NCBI RefSeq assembly: GCF_021401245.1
Contig: NZ_JACBFY010000003.1
Coordinates: forward strand, 496,001 to 560,000
Source: Pseudacidovorax sp. NFM-22
Lineage (GTDB): Bacteria > Pseudomonadota > Gammaproteobacteria > Burkholderiales > Burkholderiaceae_C
Direction: 5' to 3'
Length of the DNA: 64,000 bases
The notes under the pieces were generated by a model. It had not been told where the DNA came from. It saw only the letters and a program-made list of their open reading frames with translations, and searched no databases. Both the position numbers and the translations under genes were made by a program. The stretch's first letter is position 1. Each line of letters begins with the position of its first letter. Shown here piece by piece: positions 1 through 7,305 of the stretch.

Positions 1-318
<318 letters not shown>

Positions 319-331
319 GCGCGCGAACACG

Positions 332-1168
332 ATGGAACGCATCGAACACCACGCCAGCTTCGGCGGCAGCCAGGAGGTGTGGAAGCACGCCAGCGCGGTG
401 CTGGGCTGCGAGATGAAGCTGGGCGTCTACCTGCCGCCCGCCACACTGGCCGGCGAGGCCTGCCCGGTGCTGTACTGGCTGTCGGGCCTGACCTGCAGCG
501 AGCAGAACTTCATCACCAAGGCGGGCGCGCAGCAGTACGCGGCGCAGCATGGGCTGATCCTGGTGGCGCCCGACACCAGCCCGCGCGGCGAGGCCATCGC
601 CAACGACCCCGCCTACGACCTGGGGCAGGGCGCCGGCTTCTACCTCAATGCGACGCAGGCACCGTGGGCGCCGCATTTCCGCATGGAGGACTACGTGGTG
701 CAGGAGCTGCCCGCGCTGGTGGAGCAGCACTTCGCCACCACCGCGCGGCGCGGCATCTCCGGCCATTCGATGGGCGGCCATGGCGCGCTGACGCTGGCGC
801 TGCGCCACCCGGGCCGCTATGCGAGCGTGTCGGCCTTCTCGCCCATCGTGGCGCCGACGCAGGTGCCCTGGGGCCAGAAGGCCTTCGCGGCCTACCTGGG
901 TGAGGACCGCAGCGCGTGGGCGGCGCATGATGCGGTCGCGCTGATCGGCACCGCCACCGAGCGCCTGCCGCTGCTGGTGGACCAGGGCGAGGGCGATGAA
1001 TTCCTGGCCGGGCAACTGAAGCCCGAGCTGCTGCAGAAGGCCTGCGACGCTGCGGGCCATCCGCTCACGCTGCGCCTGCAGCCAGGCTACGACCACAGCT
1101 ACTACTTCGTCGCCAGCTTCATCGGCGACCATGTGGCGCACCACGCCAAGGCGCTGAAAAGCGCCTGA
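332..1168 (+). CDS. fghA: S-formylglutathione hydrolase
   Basis: Hydrolyses S-formylglutathione to formate and glutathione, completing glutathione-dependent formaldehyde detoxification. The 278-residue length is normal for this esterase-D family alpha/beta hydrolase. The nucleophile elbow GHSMGGHG places the catalytic serine at about residue 146. An acidic DQGEGDEF segment and a C-terminal YDHSYYF histidine supply the rest of the triad. The oxyanion-side motif LSGLTCSEQNF near residues 50-60 is typical of the family. It lies just behind the formaldehyde dehydrogenase and is probably co-transcribed with it. A GC-rich hairpin follows the stop codon. Confidence 0.95.
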   Translation: MERIEHHASFGGSQEVWKHASAVLGCEMKLGVYLPPATLAGEACPVLYWLSGLTCSEQNFITKAGAQQYAAQHGLILVAPDTSPRGEAIANDPAYDLGQGAGFYLNATQAPWAPHFRMEDYVVQELPALVEQHFATTARRGISGHSMGGHGALTLALRHPGRYASVSAFSPIVAPTQVPWGQKAFAAYLGEDRSAWAAHDAVALIGTATERLPLLVDQGEGDEFLAGQLKPELLQKACDAAGHPLTLRLQPGYDHSYYFVASFIGDHVAHHAKALKSA

Positions 1169-1171
1169 AGG

Positions 1172-1196
1172 AGAGGGGGCGGCTCGCGCCGCCCTC
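1172..1196. terminator. Possible bidirectional terminator between fghA and a Bug receptor gene
   Basis: A seven-base-pair GC stem (GGGCGGC / GCCGCCC) with a TCGC tetraloop sits between two convergent genes. It has no T-tract, so intrinsic termination is uncertain; the position between convergent stops is the main argument. Confidence 0.35.
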
Positions 1197-1200
1197 GGCA

Positions 1201-2172
1201 TCACTCGGCGGTGATGTTCCCGGTGCGCACCACCTCGGCCCAGCGCGTCGCGTCCTTGGCGATCAGCTTGCCGAGCTCGGCGGGCGTCGAATGCGCCGGC
1301 ACCATGCCCTGCGCCTCGAAGATGGTGGCCACCTCGGGCTGCTTGAGCACGTCGGCGATCTCGCGGTTGAGCCGGTCGACGACGGCCTGGGGCGTGCCCT
1401 TGGGTGCCAGCACGCCGTACCACATGTCCACGCTGCCCATCTTGAGACCGGCCTCGGCCAACGTGGGCGTCTGCGGCAGCTGCGGCACCCGCTTGTCGCT
1501 GCCCACGGCCAGGGCCTGCAGCTTGCCGGCCTTGATGTGCGGCAGGGCCACATGCACGGGCAGGAACATGGCGTCGAGCCGGCCCCCCAGCAGGTCGGTC
1601 ACGGCGCCCGCCGTGCCCTTGTAGGGCACGTGCAGCATGTCGATGCCCGAGGTCTGCGTCAGCAGCGCCATCGACAGGTGATGCGGCGTACCCACCCCGG
1701 GCGTGCCGTAGGTCAGCTGGCCGGGTTTGGCCTTGGCCTGCGCCACCAGATCGGCGGCGGTCTGGGCCTTCTGCACCTGCGGATTGGTCACCAGCAGCAG
1801 CGTGCCCCACGACGTGAGTGCCACCGGCGCGAAGTCGTTGACCGGGTCATAGGGCAGCGACTTGTACAGGCTCTTGTTCATCACCAGGGTGTTGACCTGC
1901 ACCAGCAGCGTGTAGCCGTCGGGCGCGGCGCGGGCGACGCGCTCGCTGCCGATGTTGCCGCTGGCGCCGGGCACGTTGTCCACCACCACCGGCTGGCCCA
2001 GGGTCTTGGGCAGGCGGGCCGACAGCTGGCGGGCCACGATGTCGATGCCCGTGCCTGGCGTGTAGGGCACCACCAGCGTGATGGGCCGGTCGGGCCAGGC
2101 CCAGGCGGGGGCGGCGGCCGTCATCGCGGCGGCCACCAGGGGCAGCCAGCGCATCCACTTCGTCGTCTTCAT
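1201..2172 (-). CDS. Bug-family (TctC-like) periplasmic solute-binding protein
   Basis: A 323-residue secreted receptor of the tripartite tricarboxylate transporter family. These proteins bind carboxylates or other small solutes in the periplasm and often lack linked membrane components. A signal peptide spans about residues 1-25 (hydrophobic core then AWA). The family hallmarks follow: WPDRPITLVVPY at the mature N-terminus, then a GTGIDIVARQL segment, PVVVDNVPGASG, and a DGYTLL motif. No TctA/TctB genes are nearby. It is transcribed in the same direction as the LysR gene upstream and may take up the substrate of the divergent FAD hydroxylase; the ligand cannot be told from sequence. Confidence 0.9.
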   Translation of the reverse strand: MKTTKWMRWLPLVAAAMTAAAPAWAWPDRPITLVVPYTPGTGIDIVARQLSARLPKTLGQPVVVDNVPGASGNIGSERVARAAPDGYTLLVQVNTLVMNKSLYKSLPYDPVNDFAPVALTSWGTLLLVTNPQVQKAQTAADLVAQAKAKPGQLTYGTPGVGTPHHLSMALLTQTSGIDMLHVPYKGTAGAVTDLLGGRLDAMFLPVHVALPHIKAGKLQALAVGSDKRVPQLPQTPTLAEAGLKMGSVDMWYGVLAPKGTPQAVVDRLNREIADVLKQPEVATIFEAQGMVPAHSTPAELGKLIAKDATRWAEVVRTGNITAE

Positions 2173-2304
2173 GTCTCCACTCCTGCCGCAGGTCGCGGCG
2201 TTCGAATCTCAGGTTGCGCCAGCGCAAGGCGGTGGCTGGGCACCCGTGTTATTGGGCCAGCGGTCTGCCATGAAGTGAAATTCAGGAATCACATGCATTG
2301 ATTA

Positions 2305-2327
2305 GCCGCCGCAATGAATGCGGCGGC
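2305..2327. terminator. Hairpin downstream of the first LysR gene
   Basis: A nine-base-pair perfect stem (GCCGCCGCA / TGCGGCGGC) with a five-base loop lies 14 bp beyond the LysR stop codon. There is no clear T-run on the minus strand. It could end the LysR transcript or separate it from the Bug gene. Confidence 0.35.
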
Positions 2328-2340
2328 ACGCGCGGCGGCT

Positions 2341-3240
2341 TCAACGCGACATCGTCGGCAGCAGCTCGACCAGCACCTCGTCGAAGGCCTGCATTGCTGC
2401 CGTCTGCGCCGCGCCGCGTCGAGACACGCGGTAGAAGCCCAGCTTGAGCTGCGGGCTGCCCAGCACCTCCATGGCCACGCGGTGGCGCCGGCAGGCGGCG
2501 ACGGCGAAGGTGGGGATGACGGCGCTGCCGAAGCCGGCCTCCACCATCGAGATCATGGTGGCGATGAAGCTCACGGGCTGCGTCTCTGCGGGCACGATGC
2601 CCAGGCGGTGAAGGTGGGTGTCGATGCTGCGCTGGATCGGGTTCTCCGTCGGCAGGGTGATCAGCCGCGTGCCGCGCAGCGAGGTCCAGTTGCTGCGGCC
2701 CAGCGCGGCGGGCGCCTCGTCGGCCGGCGAGACCTTCATCAGCGCGAATTCGGCGATCTGCCGCCGCACCAGACCCGCGCTCACCTTGAAGAAGAAGCCC
2801 AGGCCGATGTCCGCCGCGCCCGACTCCACCAGCGCCTGCACGCCCTGCAGGTCGTTGTCCATCAGCTGGATGCGCACCTCGGGCTGGGCCTGGCTGAAGC
2901 GCGCGAGCATCTGCGGCAACAGGTGCGAGGACACCAGCGGTGTCGCTGCGATGCGCAACTGCTGCCGCGTGCGCTGGCCCAGGGCGCCGACCTCGGTGCC
3001 GGCATCGTCCAGCTGCTGCAGCACGTTCTCCGCCACGGCGGCGAAGCGTCGGCCCGCCTCGGTCAGCTGCACGGCGCGCGTGGTGCGGTCGAAGAGCCGG
3101 GCGCCCAGCTGCTTCTCGACCTCGCGCACCAGGATGCTGAGGCCGGCCTGGGTCATGTGCACCCGCTCGGCGGCCCGGGTGAAGCTGCCGGCCCGGGCGA
3201 CGCTCAGGAAGGCGCGGATCTGCCGCATGGTCAGGTTCAT
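2341..3240 (-). CDS. LysR-family transcriptional regulator
   Basis: A 299-residue regulator of normal LysR length. The N-terminal winged helix-turn-helix is clear: MRQIRAFLSVARAGSFTRAA, then a recognition helix around MTQAGLSILVREVEKQLGA and the FDRTTRAVQLTEAG wing. The C-terminal part is the substrate-binding-like effector domain. It is divergent from an FAD-dependent hydroxylase with a 78-bp shared control region holding a T-N11-A dyad. It most likely controls that hydroxylase and perhaps the Bug receptor behind it. The ligand is unknown. Confidence 0.92.
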   Translation of the reverse strand: MNLTMRQIRAFLSVARAGSFTRAAERVHMTQAGLSILVREVEKQLGARLFDRTTRAVQLTEAGRRFAAVAENVLQQLDDAGTEVGALGQRTRQQLRIAATPLVSSHLLPQMLARFSQAQPEVRIQLMDNDLQGVQALVESGAADIGLGFFFKVSAGLVRRQIAEFALMKVSPADEAPAALGRSNWTSLRGTRLITLPTENPIQRSIDTHLHRLGIVPAETQPVSFIATMISMVEAGFGSAVIPTFAVAACRRHRVAMEVLGSPQLKLGFYRVSRRGAAQTAAMQAFDEVLVELLPTMSR

Positions 3241-3250
3241 ATGCCGATTT

Positions 3251-3267
3251 TATGAGTGCATGTCATA
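3251..3267. promoter_or_regulatory. Putative LysR operator (T-N11-A) between regulator and hydroxylase
   Basis: The 17-base sequence TATGAGTGCATGTCATA contains matched arms TATGA and TCATA and fits the T-N11-A rule of LysR binding sites. It starts 11 bp upstream of the regulator's ATG and about 52 bp before the hydroxylase start, a position suited to autoregulation and control of the divergent gene. Confidence 0.5.
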
Positions 3268-3318
3268 CCTAAACTTGTCTGATGCCCGGGGCTGCGGCCC
3301 AATACCGCCATCGCCTAC

Positions 3319-4983
3319 ATGACATCGGGACCGCACACCATGACCGCAGACAACCCAAGCACCGGCATTCCGCACGAGAAGACGCAGGTCGTCATCGTCG
3401 GCGGTGGCCCGGTGGGCATCGGCCTGGCCATCGAGCTGGGCCAGCGTGGCATCCACTGCACGCTGGTGGAGCGCCACCGCGAGCCGCAGCCCATTCCCAA
3501 GGGCCAGAACCTGACGCAGCGCACGATGGAGCATTTCCATTTCTGGGGCGCAGAAGCGGCCCTGCGCGCGGCCCGCACCATTCCGCCCGAGTACGGCATC
3601 GGTGGCCTGACGGCACATGGCACGCTGCTCAGCCCCTACCACTACGACTGGCTGCAGCGCGAACTGGTGCGGCCCTACTACTTCACCGCCAACGAGCGCC
3701 TTCCCCAATACGCCACCGAGGCGGTGCTGCGTGCGCGTGCCGCCCAGTTGCCCACCGTGCGCGTGCTCTACGGCTGGACGGCCGAGGACGTGCGCGTGGA
3801 CAACGACACCGTGTACGCCGAGGTCGCCGAGACGGGCGGCGAGGGCCGCCGCGTCATCGAAGGGCGCTACCTGGTGGGCTGCGATGGCAGCCGCTCCAAG
3901 GTCCGGGCCCAGGCCGGCATCACGCAGAACCTGTCGGACCACGACCGGATGATGGTGCTGCTGGTGTTCCGCTCCGAGGGCCTGCACCAGTTGCTGTCGC
4001 GCTACCCCGGCAAGTCCTACTACAACGTGCTGCAGCCCGAGCTGGACGGCTACTGGAAGTTCTTCGGCCGTGTCGATCTGGGCAGCACCTGGTTCTTCCA
4101 TGCGCCGGTGCCGCCCGGCACCACGCGCGACAACTTCGACTTCAAGCGCTACCTCCACGAGGCGGTGGGCGCTGAGTTCGAGGTGGACTTCCAGCACATC
4201 GGCTTCTGGGACCTGCGCTTCGCCATCGCCGACCGCTACCGCGCCGGCCCGGTCTTCATTGCGGGCGACGCGGCCCACAGCCATCCGCCCTACGGCGGCT
4301 ACGGCGTCAACACCGGCTTCGAGGATGCCCGCAACCTGGGCTGGAAGCTGGCCGCCACGCTGCAGGGCTGGGGGGGCGAGGCGCTGCTCGACTCCTACGA
4401 CGCTGAGCGGCGGCCCGTGTTCGCCTCCACCTCGCGCGACTTCATCGCCCGCTCCATCGAGATCGACCGCGACTTCCTGCGCGCGCACGATCCGGCCCGC
4501 GACCCCGCCGCCTTCGAGCAGGCGTGGAACGCGCGCAGCAGCGGTGCCGTGGGCGAGGTGCAGTCCTTCGAGCCGCATTACGAAGGCTCGCCGATCGTGC
4601 TGCATGGCCCGGGCGCCGAGCCTGGTCCGTGCAGCGCGGTGGGCAGCCACAGCTTCCGGGCGCGCCCCGGCCACCACCTGGCGCCGGCCGCTTTGCACGA
4701 CGGCCGCAATGTGTTCGAGGCGCTGGGCGAGGGCTACACGCTGCTCGCCTTCGGCGCAGCGGACGATGACGTGGCGGCCATGGTCGAGGCCGCGGCAGCG
4801 GCGAAGCTGCCCCTGACCGTGGTTCGCGACACGGCAGAGGGCGAGCGCGAGCGTTACGGCGCCGCGCTGGTCCTGGTGCGGCCGGACCAGTTCGTCGCCT
4901 GGGCCGGCGACGGCCTCGCCAGCACAGGGCAGGCGCAGCAGGTGATGGACACGGCGAAGGGGAACGGCGCCGCCGGCGCCTGA
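3319..4983 (+). CDS. FAD-dependent aromatic-ring hydroxylase (MhpA/PheA-type flavin monooxygenase)
   Basis: A 554-residue class A flavoprotein monooxygenase, which uses NAD(P)H and oxygen to hydroxylate an aromatic substrate. The dinucleotide-binding motif VVIVGGGPVGIG occurs at about residues 24-35. The second FAD motif, GDAAHSHPPYGGYGVNTGFE, has its aspartate near residue 317. The C-terminal 150 residues match the region that follows the FAD_binding_3 domain in MhpA-like enzymes. The length equals that of 3-(3-hydroxyphenyl)propionate hydroxylase, but the substrate cannot be assigned; no ring-cleavage gene is adjacent. An alternative start at 3340 removes seven residues. Confidence 0.85.
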   Translation: MTSGPHTMTADNPSTGIPHEKTQVVIVGGGPVGIGLAIELGQRGIHCTLVERHREPQPIPKGQNLTQRTMEHFHFWGAEAALRAARTIPPEYGIGGLTAHGTLLSPYHYDWLQRELVRPYYFTANERLPQYATEAVLRARAAQLPTVRVLYGWTAEDVRVDNDTVYAEVAETGGEGRRVIEGRYLVGCDGSRSKVRAQAGITQNLSDHDRMMVLLVFRSEGLHQLLSRYPGKSYYNVLQPELDGYWKFFGRVDLGSTWFFHAPVPPGTTRDNFDFKRYLHEAVGAEFEVDFQHIGFWDLRFAIADRYRAGPVFIAGDAAHSHPPYGGYGVNTGFEDARNLGWKLAATLQGWGGEALLDSYDAERRPVFASTSRDFIARSIEIDRDFLRAHDPARDPAAFEQAWNARSSGAVGEVQSFEPHYEGSPIVLHGPGAEPGPCSAVGSHSFRARPGHHLAPAALHDGRNVFEALGEGYTLLAFGAADDDVAAMVEAAAAAKLPLTVVRDTAEGERERYGAALVLVRPDQFVAWAGDGLASTGQAQQVMDTAKGNGAAGA

Positions 4984-5134
4984 ACGGCGCGGGAAGCGGC
5001 CGCGTCGCGCCGTCCATGCGGCGCAGGCAAGGCGGCCGCGCCCTCGGCCGTCACGCCCATGCGGCGTCGGCCGACAGGGCCAGCGCGTACGGAGGAGAGC
5101 GCCTCGCCGGTGGCCGCCGATAATCCCGCGCGAT

Positions 5135-5896
5135 ATGTCTTCCTCCCCCAAAGTGATCTTCGGCTTCCACGCCGTGGGCGTGCGGCTGAAGACCTCGCCG
5201 GGTTCCGTCCTCGAGGTGCTGTTCGATCCCACGCGGCGTGATGCCCGCATGAAGCAGTTCATCGCCCGCGCGCAGGAAAGCGGCGTGCGCCTCATCGAAG
5301 CCGACGGCGTGCGCCTGGCCCGCCTGACCGGCGGCCATGGGCACCAGGGCGTCGCCGCCCGCGTCGAGCCCGTCGCCCAGACCCATTCCCTCGACGAGTT
5401 GCTGGACCAGCTCGAAGCTGCCGGCACCGTTCCGCTGCTGCTGGTGCTCGACGGCGTGACCGATCCGCACAACCTGGGCGCCTGCCTGCGCGTGGCCGAC
5501 GGCGCCGGCGCCCAGGCTGTGATCGCGCCCAAGGACCATGCCGCCGGCATCAATGCCACCGTGGCCAAGGTGGCCAGCGGCGCGGCCGAGACGGTGCCCT
5601 ATTTCATGGTGACCAACCTGGCGCGCACGCTCAACGAGCTGAAGGAACGCGACATCTGGGTCGTGGGCACCAGCGACGACGCGCCCGGCACCCTCTACCA
5701 GTGCGACATGCGCCGCGCCACGGCCCTGGTGTTGGGCGCCGAGGGCGCCGGCATGCGCCAGCTCACCCGCAAGACCTGCGACGAACTCGTCAGCATTCCC
5801 ATGGCTGGCGCGGTCGAGAGCCTGAACGTGTCCGTGGCCAGCGGCGTGTGCCTGTACGAGGCCATGCGCCAGCGCCAGGCGGCCACCGCATCCTGA
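5135..5896 (+). CDS. rlmB: 23S rRNA (guanosine-2'-O)-methyltransferase RlmB
   Basis: SpoU/TrmH-family enzyme that methylates the 2'-O of G2251 in 23S rRNA using S-adenosylmethionine. The 253-residue protein has the N-terminal substrate-binding domain beginning with IFGFHAVGVRLK, followed by the knotted methyltransferase domain. All three SpoU motifs are present: LDGVTDPHNLGACLRVAD, VLGAEGAGM, and IPMAGAVESLNVSVA. The stop codon overlaps the possible first ATG of the next small gene (TGATG). Confidence 0.95.
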   Translation: MSSSPKVIFGFHAVGVRLKTSPGSVLEVLFDPTRRDARMKQFIARAQESGVRLIEADGVRLARLTGGHGHQGVAARVEPVAQTHSLDELLDQLEAAGTVPLLLVLDGVTDPHNLGACLRVADGAGAQAVIAPKDHAAGINATVAKVASGAAETVPYFMVTNLARTLNELKERDIWVVGTSDDAPGTLYQCDMRRATALVLGAEGAGMRQLTRKTCDELVSIPMAGAVESLNVSVASGVCLYEAMRQRQAATAS

Positions 5897-5916
5897 TGAA
5901 GAAAGAGCAAGAAGCC

Positions 5917-6258
5917 ATGAACGACAACAACGACAACGACAACCTGCCGGGCGGTGCCGGCTTCGAACCCTCGGCCAAGCTCGCCTTCGACCTGAACCTG
6001 GCGCTGTACCTGGACCTGGTCGCCCTGCTGGAGCGCAACGGCGTCGTCAGCTACCGCCAGATGGCAGCGCGCGTGCTCAACATCAGCATGAATGCGCGCG
6101 AAGACGGGAATCAGCCGCTGGCCTCGGCGCTCGAGGGCATCGCCCAGGGCTTCGCCGGCCGGGGTGACGGCCTGTCCATCGACACGCTCAAGGTGGCCGG
6201 CGACGTGCGCAACGACGAAGCCATGGGCGACATCCCCATGCGGCCCGAAGGACTCTGA
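5917..6258 (+). CDS. Small hypothetical protein downstream of rlmB
   Basis: A 113-residue protein that I do not recognise. It starts with an Asn/Asp-rich tail (MNDNNDNDN) and has a helical, leucine-rich middle (LAFDLNLALYLDLVALLERNG). The C-terminus is acidic. There is no signal peptide or membrane segment. A purine-rich GAAGAAAGAG stretch gives a good ribosome binding site for the ATG at 5917; an ATG at 5896, overlapping the rlmB stop, would add seven residues and is less well placed. Tight coupling to rlmB suggests co-expression only. Confidence 0.6.
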   Translation: MNDNNDNDNLPGGAGFEPSAKLAFDLNLALYLDLVALLERNGVVSYRQMAARVLNISMNAREDGNQPLASALEGIAQGFAGRGDGLSIDTLKVAGDVRNDEAMGDIPMRPEGL

Positions 6259-6280
6259 TCCCCCGGTCTGTCGGGTCGGC

Positions 6281-7183
6281 TCACTGCCGCCGGCCCGTCT
6301 CCTTCACGCGTTCGAGCAGGAAGTCGATGAACACCGTCGTCGCCCGCGTGTGGTGGCGGTTGGGCATGTACAGCATGTACATGTGGTTGCCGAAGATGGA
6401 CAGGCGCCATTCGTCCAGCGTGGTCAGCACCTCGCCGCGGTCCACCGCGTTGCGCACCACGTAGTCGGGCACGATGCCCACGCCCAGGCCGGCCTCGATG
6501 GCCTGGCGCAGGAACTCGAAGTTCTCGGAAATCAGCGTCGGCTCCAGCAGCACCTCGTGCCGCTCGGCGCCCAGGTAGGCCGCCACGCGCAGCTGGCGGC
6601 CGATGACCATGGCCGTGATCAGCGGCGACTGGCGCAGCGCCTCCAGCGACTGCGGCAGGCCGTGCGCCTGCGCATAGGCGGGCGAGGCGCAGGCCACGTA
6701 GCGCACCCGGCCCAGGTCGCGCGCCACCAGGTTCTGCGGCGGCTCGGACATCACGCGTACCGCGATGTCCACCTCGCCCTGCAGCAGGTCTTCCACCCGG
6801 TTCTCGAACACCACGTCCAGCACGATGCCGGGGTACTGCCGCTTGAAGTCGATCAGCCACGCGGCCATGACCTGCTGGCCGTAGCCGCTGGGCACCGACA
6901 GCCGGATGCGGCCCTGCAGGCTCTGGCCCAGCATCTGCACCGATTCGCGGGCGGCCAGCAGCTCGTCGCGGATGGCGCGGCCGTGCTCGTACAGCCGCTG
7001 GCCGATCTCGGTCGGCTCGATGCGGCGGGTGGTTCGGCGCAGCAGTTGCTGGCCGAGGGTGCGCTCGAACTGCGCCAGGCGGTAGCTCACGTTGGCGCGG
7101 CTCATGCGCAGGCGGCGCGCGGCCTCGCTCAGGTTGCCGGCTTCGATGATCTCCACCAGCAGGGAGAGCATGTTCAGGTCCAT
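6281..7183 (-). CDS. LysR-family transcriptional regulator of the beta-oxidation operon
   Basis: A 300-residue LysR regulator starting at the ATG at 7183 (a TTG at 7189 is also in frame). The helix-turn-helix is in the first 60 residues: LLVEIIEAGNLSEAARRLRMSRANVSYRL, read here as two adjoining segments, then TTRRIEPTEIGQRL. The effector domain contains a SGYGQQVMAAW stretch typical of the CrgA/DsdC-like subgroup. It is divergent from the fadB-like gene. Palindromes touch its own start codon, pointing to autorepression plus control of the operon. It is convergent with the small gene behind rlmB. Confidence 0.92.
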   Translation of the reverse strand: MDLNMLSLLVEIIEAGNLSEAARRLRMSRANVSYRLAQFERTLGQQLLRRTTRRIEPTEIGQRLYEHGRAIRDELLAARESVQMLGQSLQGRIRLSVPSGYGQQVMAAWLIDFKRQYPGIVLDVVFENRVEDLLQGEVDIAVRVMSEPPQNLVARDLGRVRYVACASPAYAQAHGLPQSLEALRQSPLITAMVIGRQLRVAAYLGAERHEVLLEPTLISENFEFLRQAIEAGLGVGIVPDYVVRNAVDRGEVLTTLDEWRLSIFGNHMYMLYMPNRHHTRATTVFIDFLLERVKETGRRQ

Positions 7184-7184
7184 C

Positions 7185-7211
7185 GTCAAATCCCATTTGA
7201 CAGTCTGTCAA
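7185..7211. promoter_or_regulatory. Overlapping palindromes, putative LysR operator
   Basis: Two perfect dyads share one arm: GTCAAAT-CCC-ATTTGAC at 7185-7201 and TTGACA-GTC-TGTCAA at 7197-7211. The second fits T-N11-A (7198-7210). The result is three TGTCAA-type half-sites in alternating orientation directly upstream of the regulator's ATG and about 95 bp before the fadB-like start. Confidence 0.55.
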
Positions 7212-7305
7212 GCAAGCGGCGGATTGTCATCCACGGCGAGCGGGACAAGAATGCGACGTTGCCGGCGCAATGCCGGCTTGTGCCTTTCCTGGAGACAGCC
7301 GCCTC

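Noticed and set aside
3250-5568. 772-residue minus-strand open frame across the FAD hydroxylase and into rlmB
   Set aside because: It covers two well-supported plus-strand genes and has the composition of an antisense GC shadow. Similar frames at 7186-9501 and 51987-54323 were discarded for the same reason.
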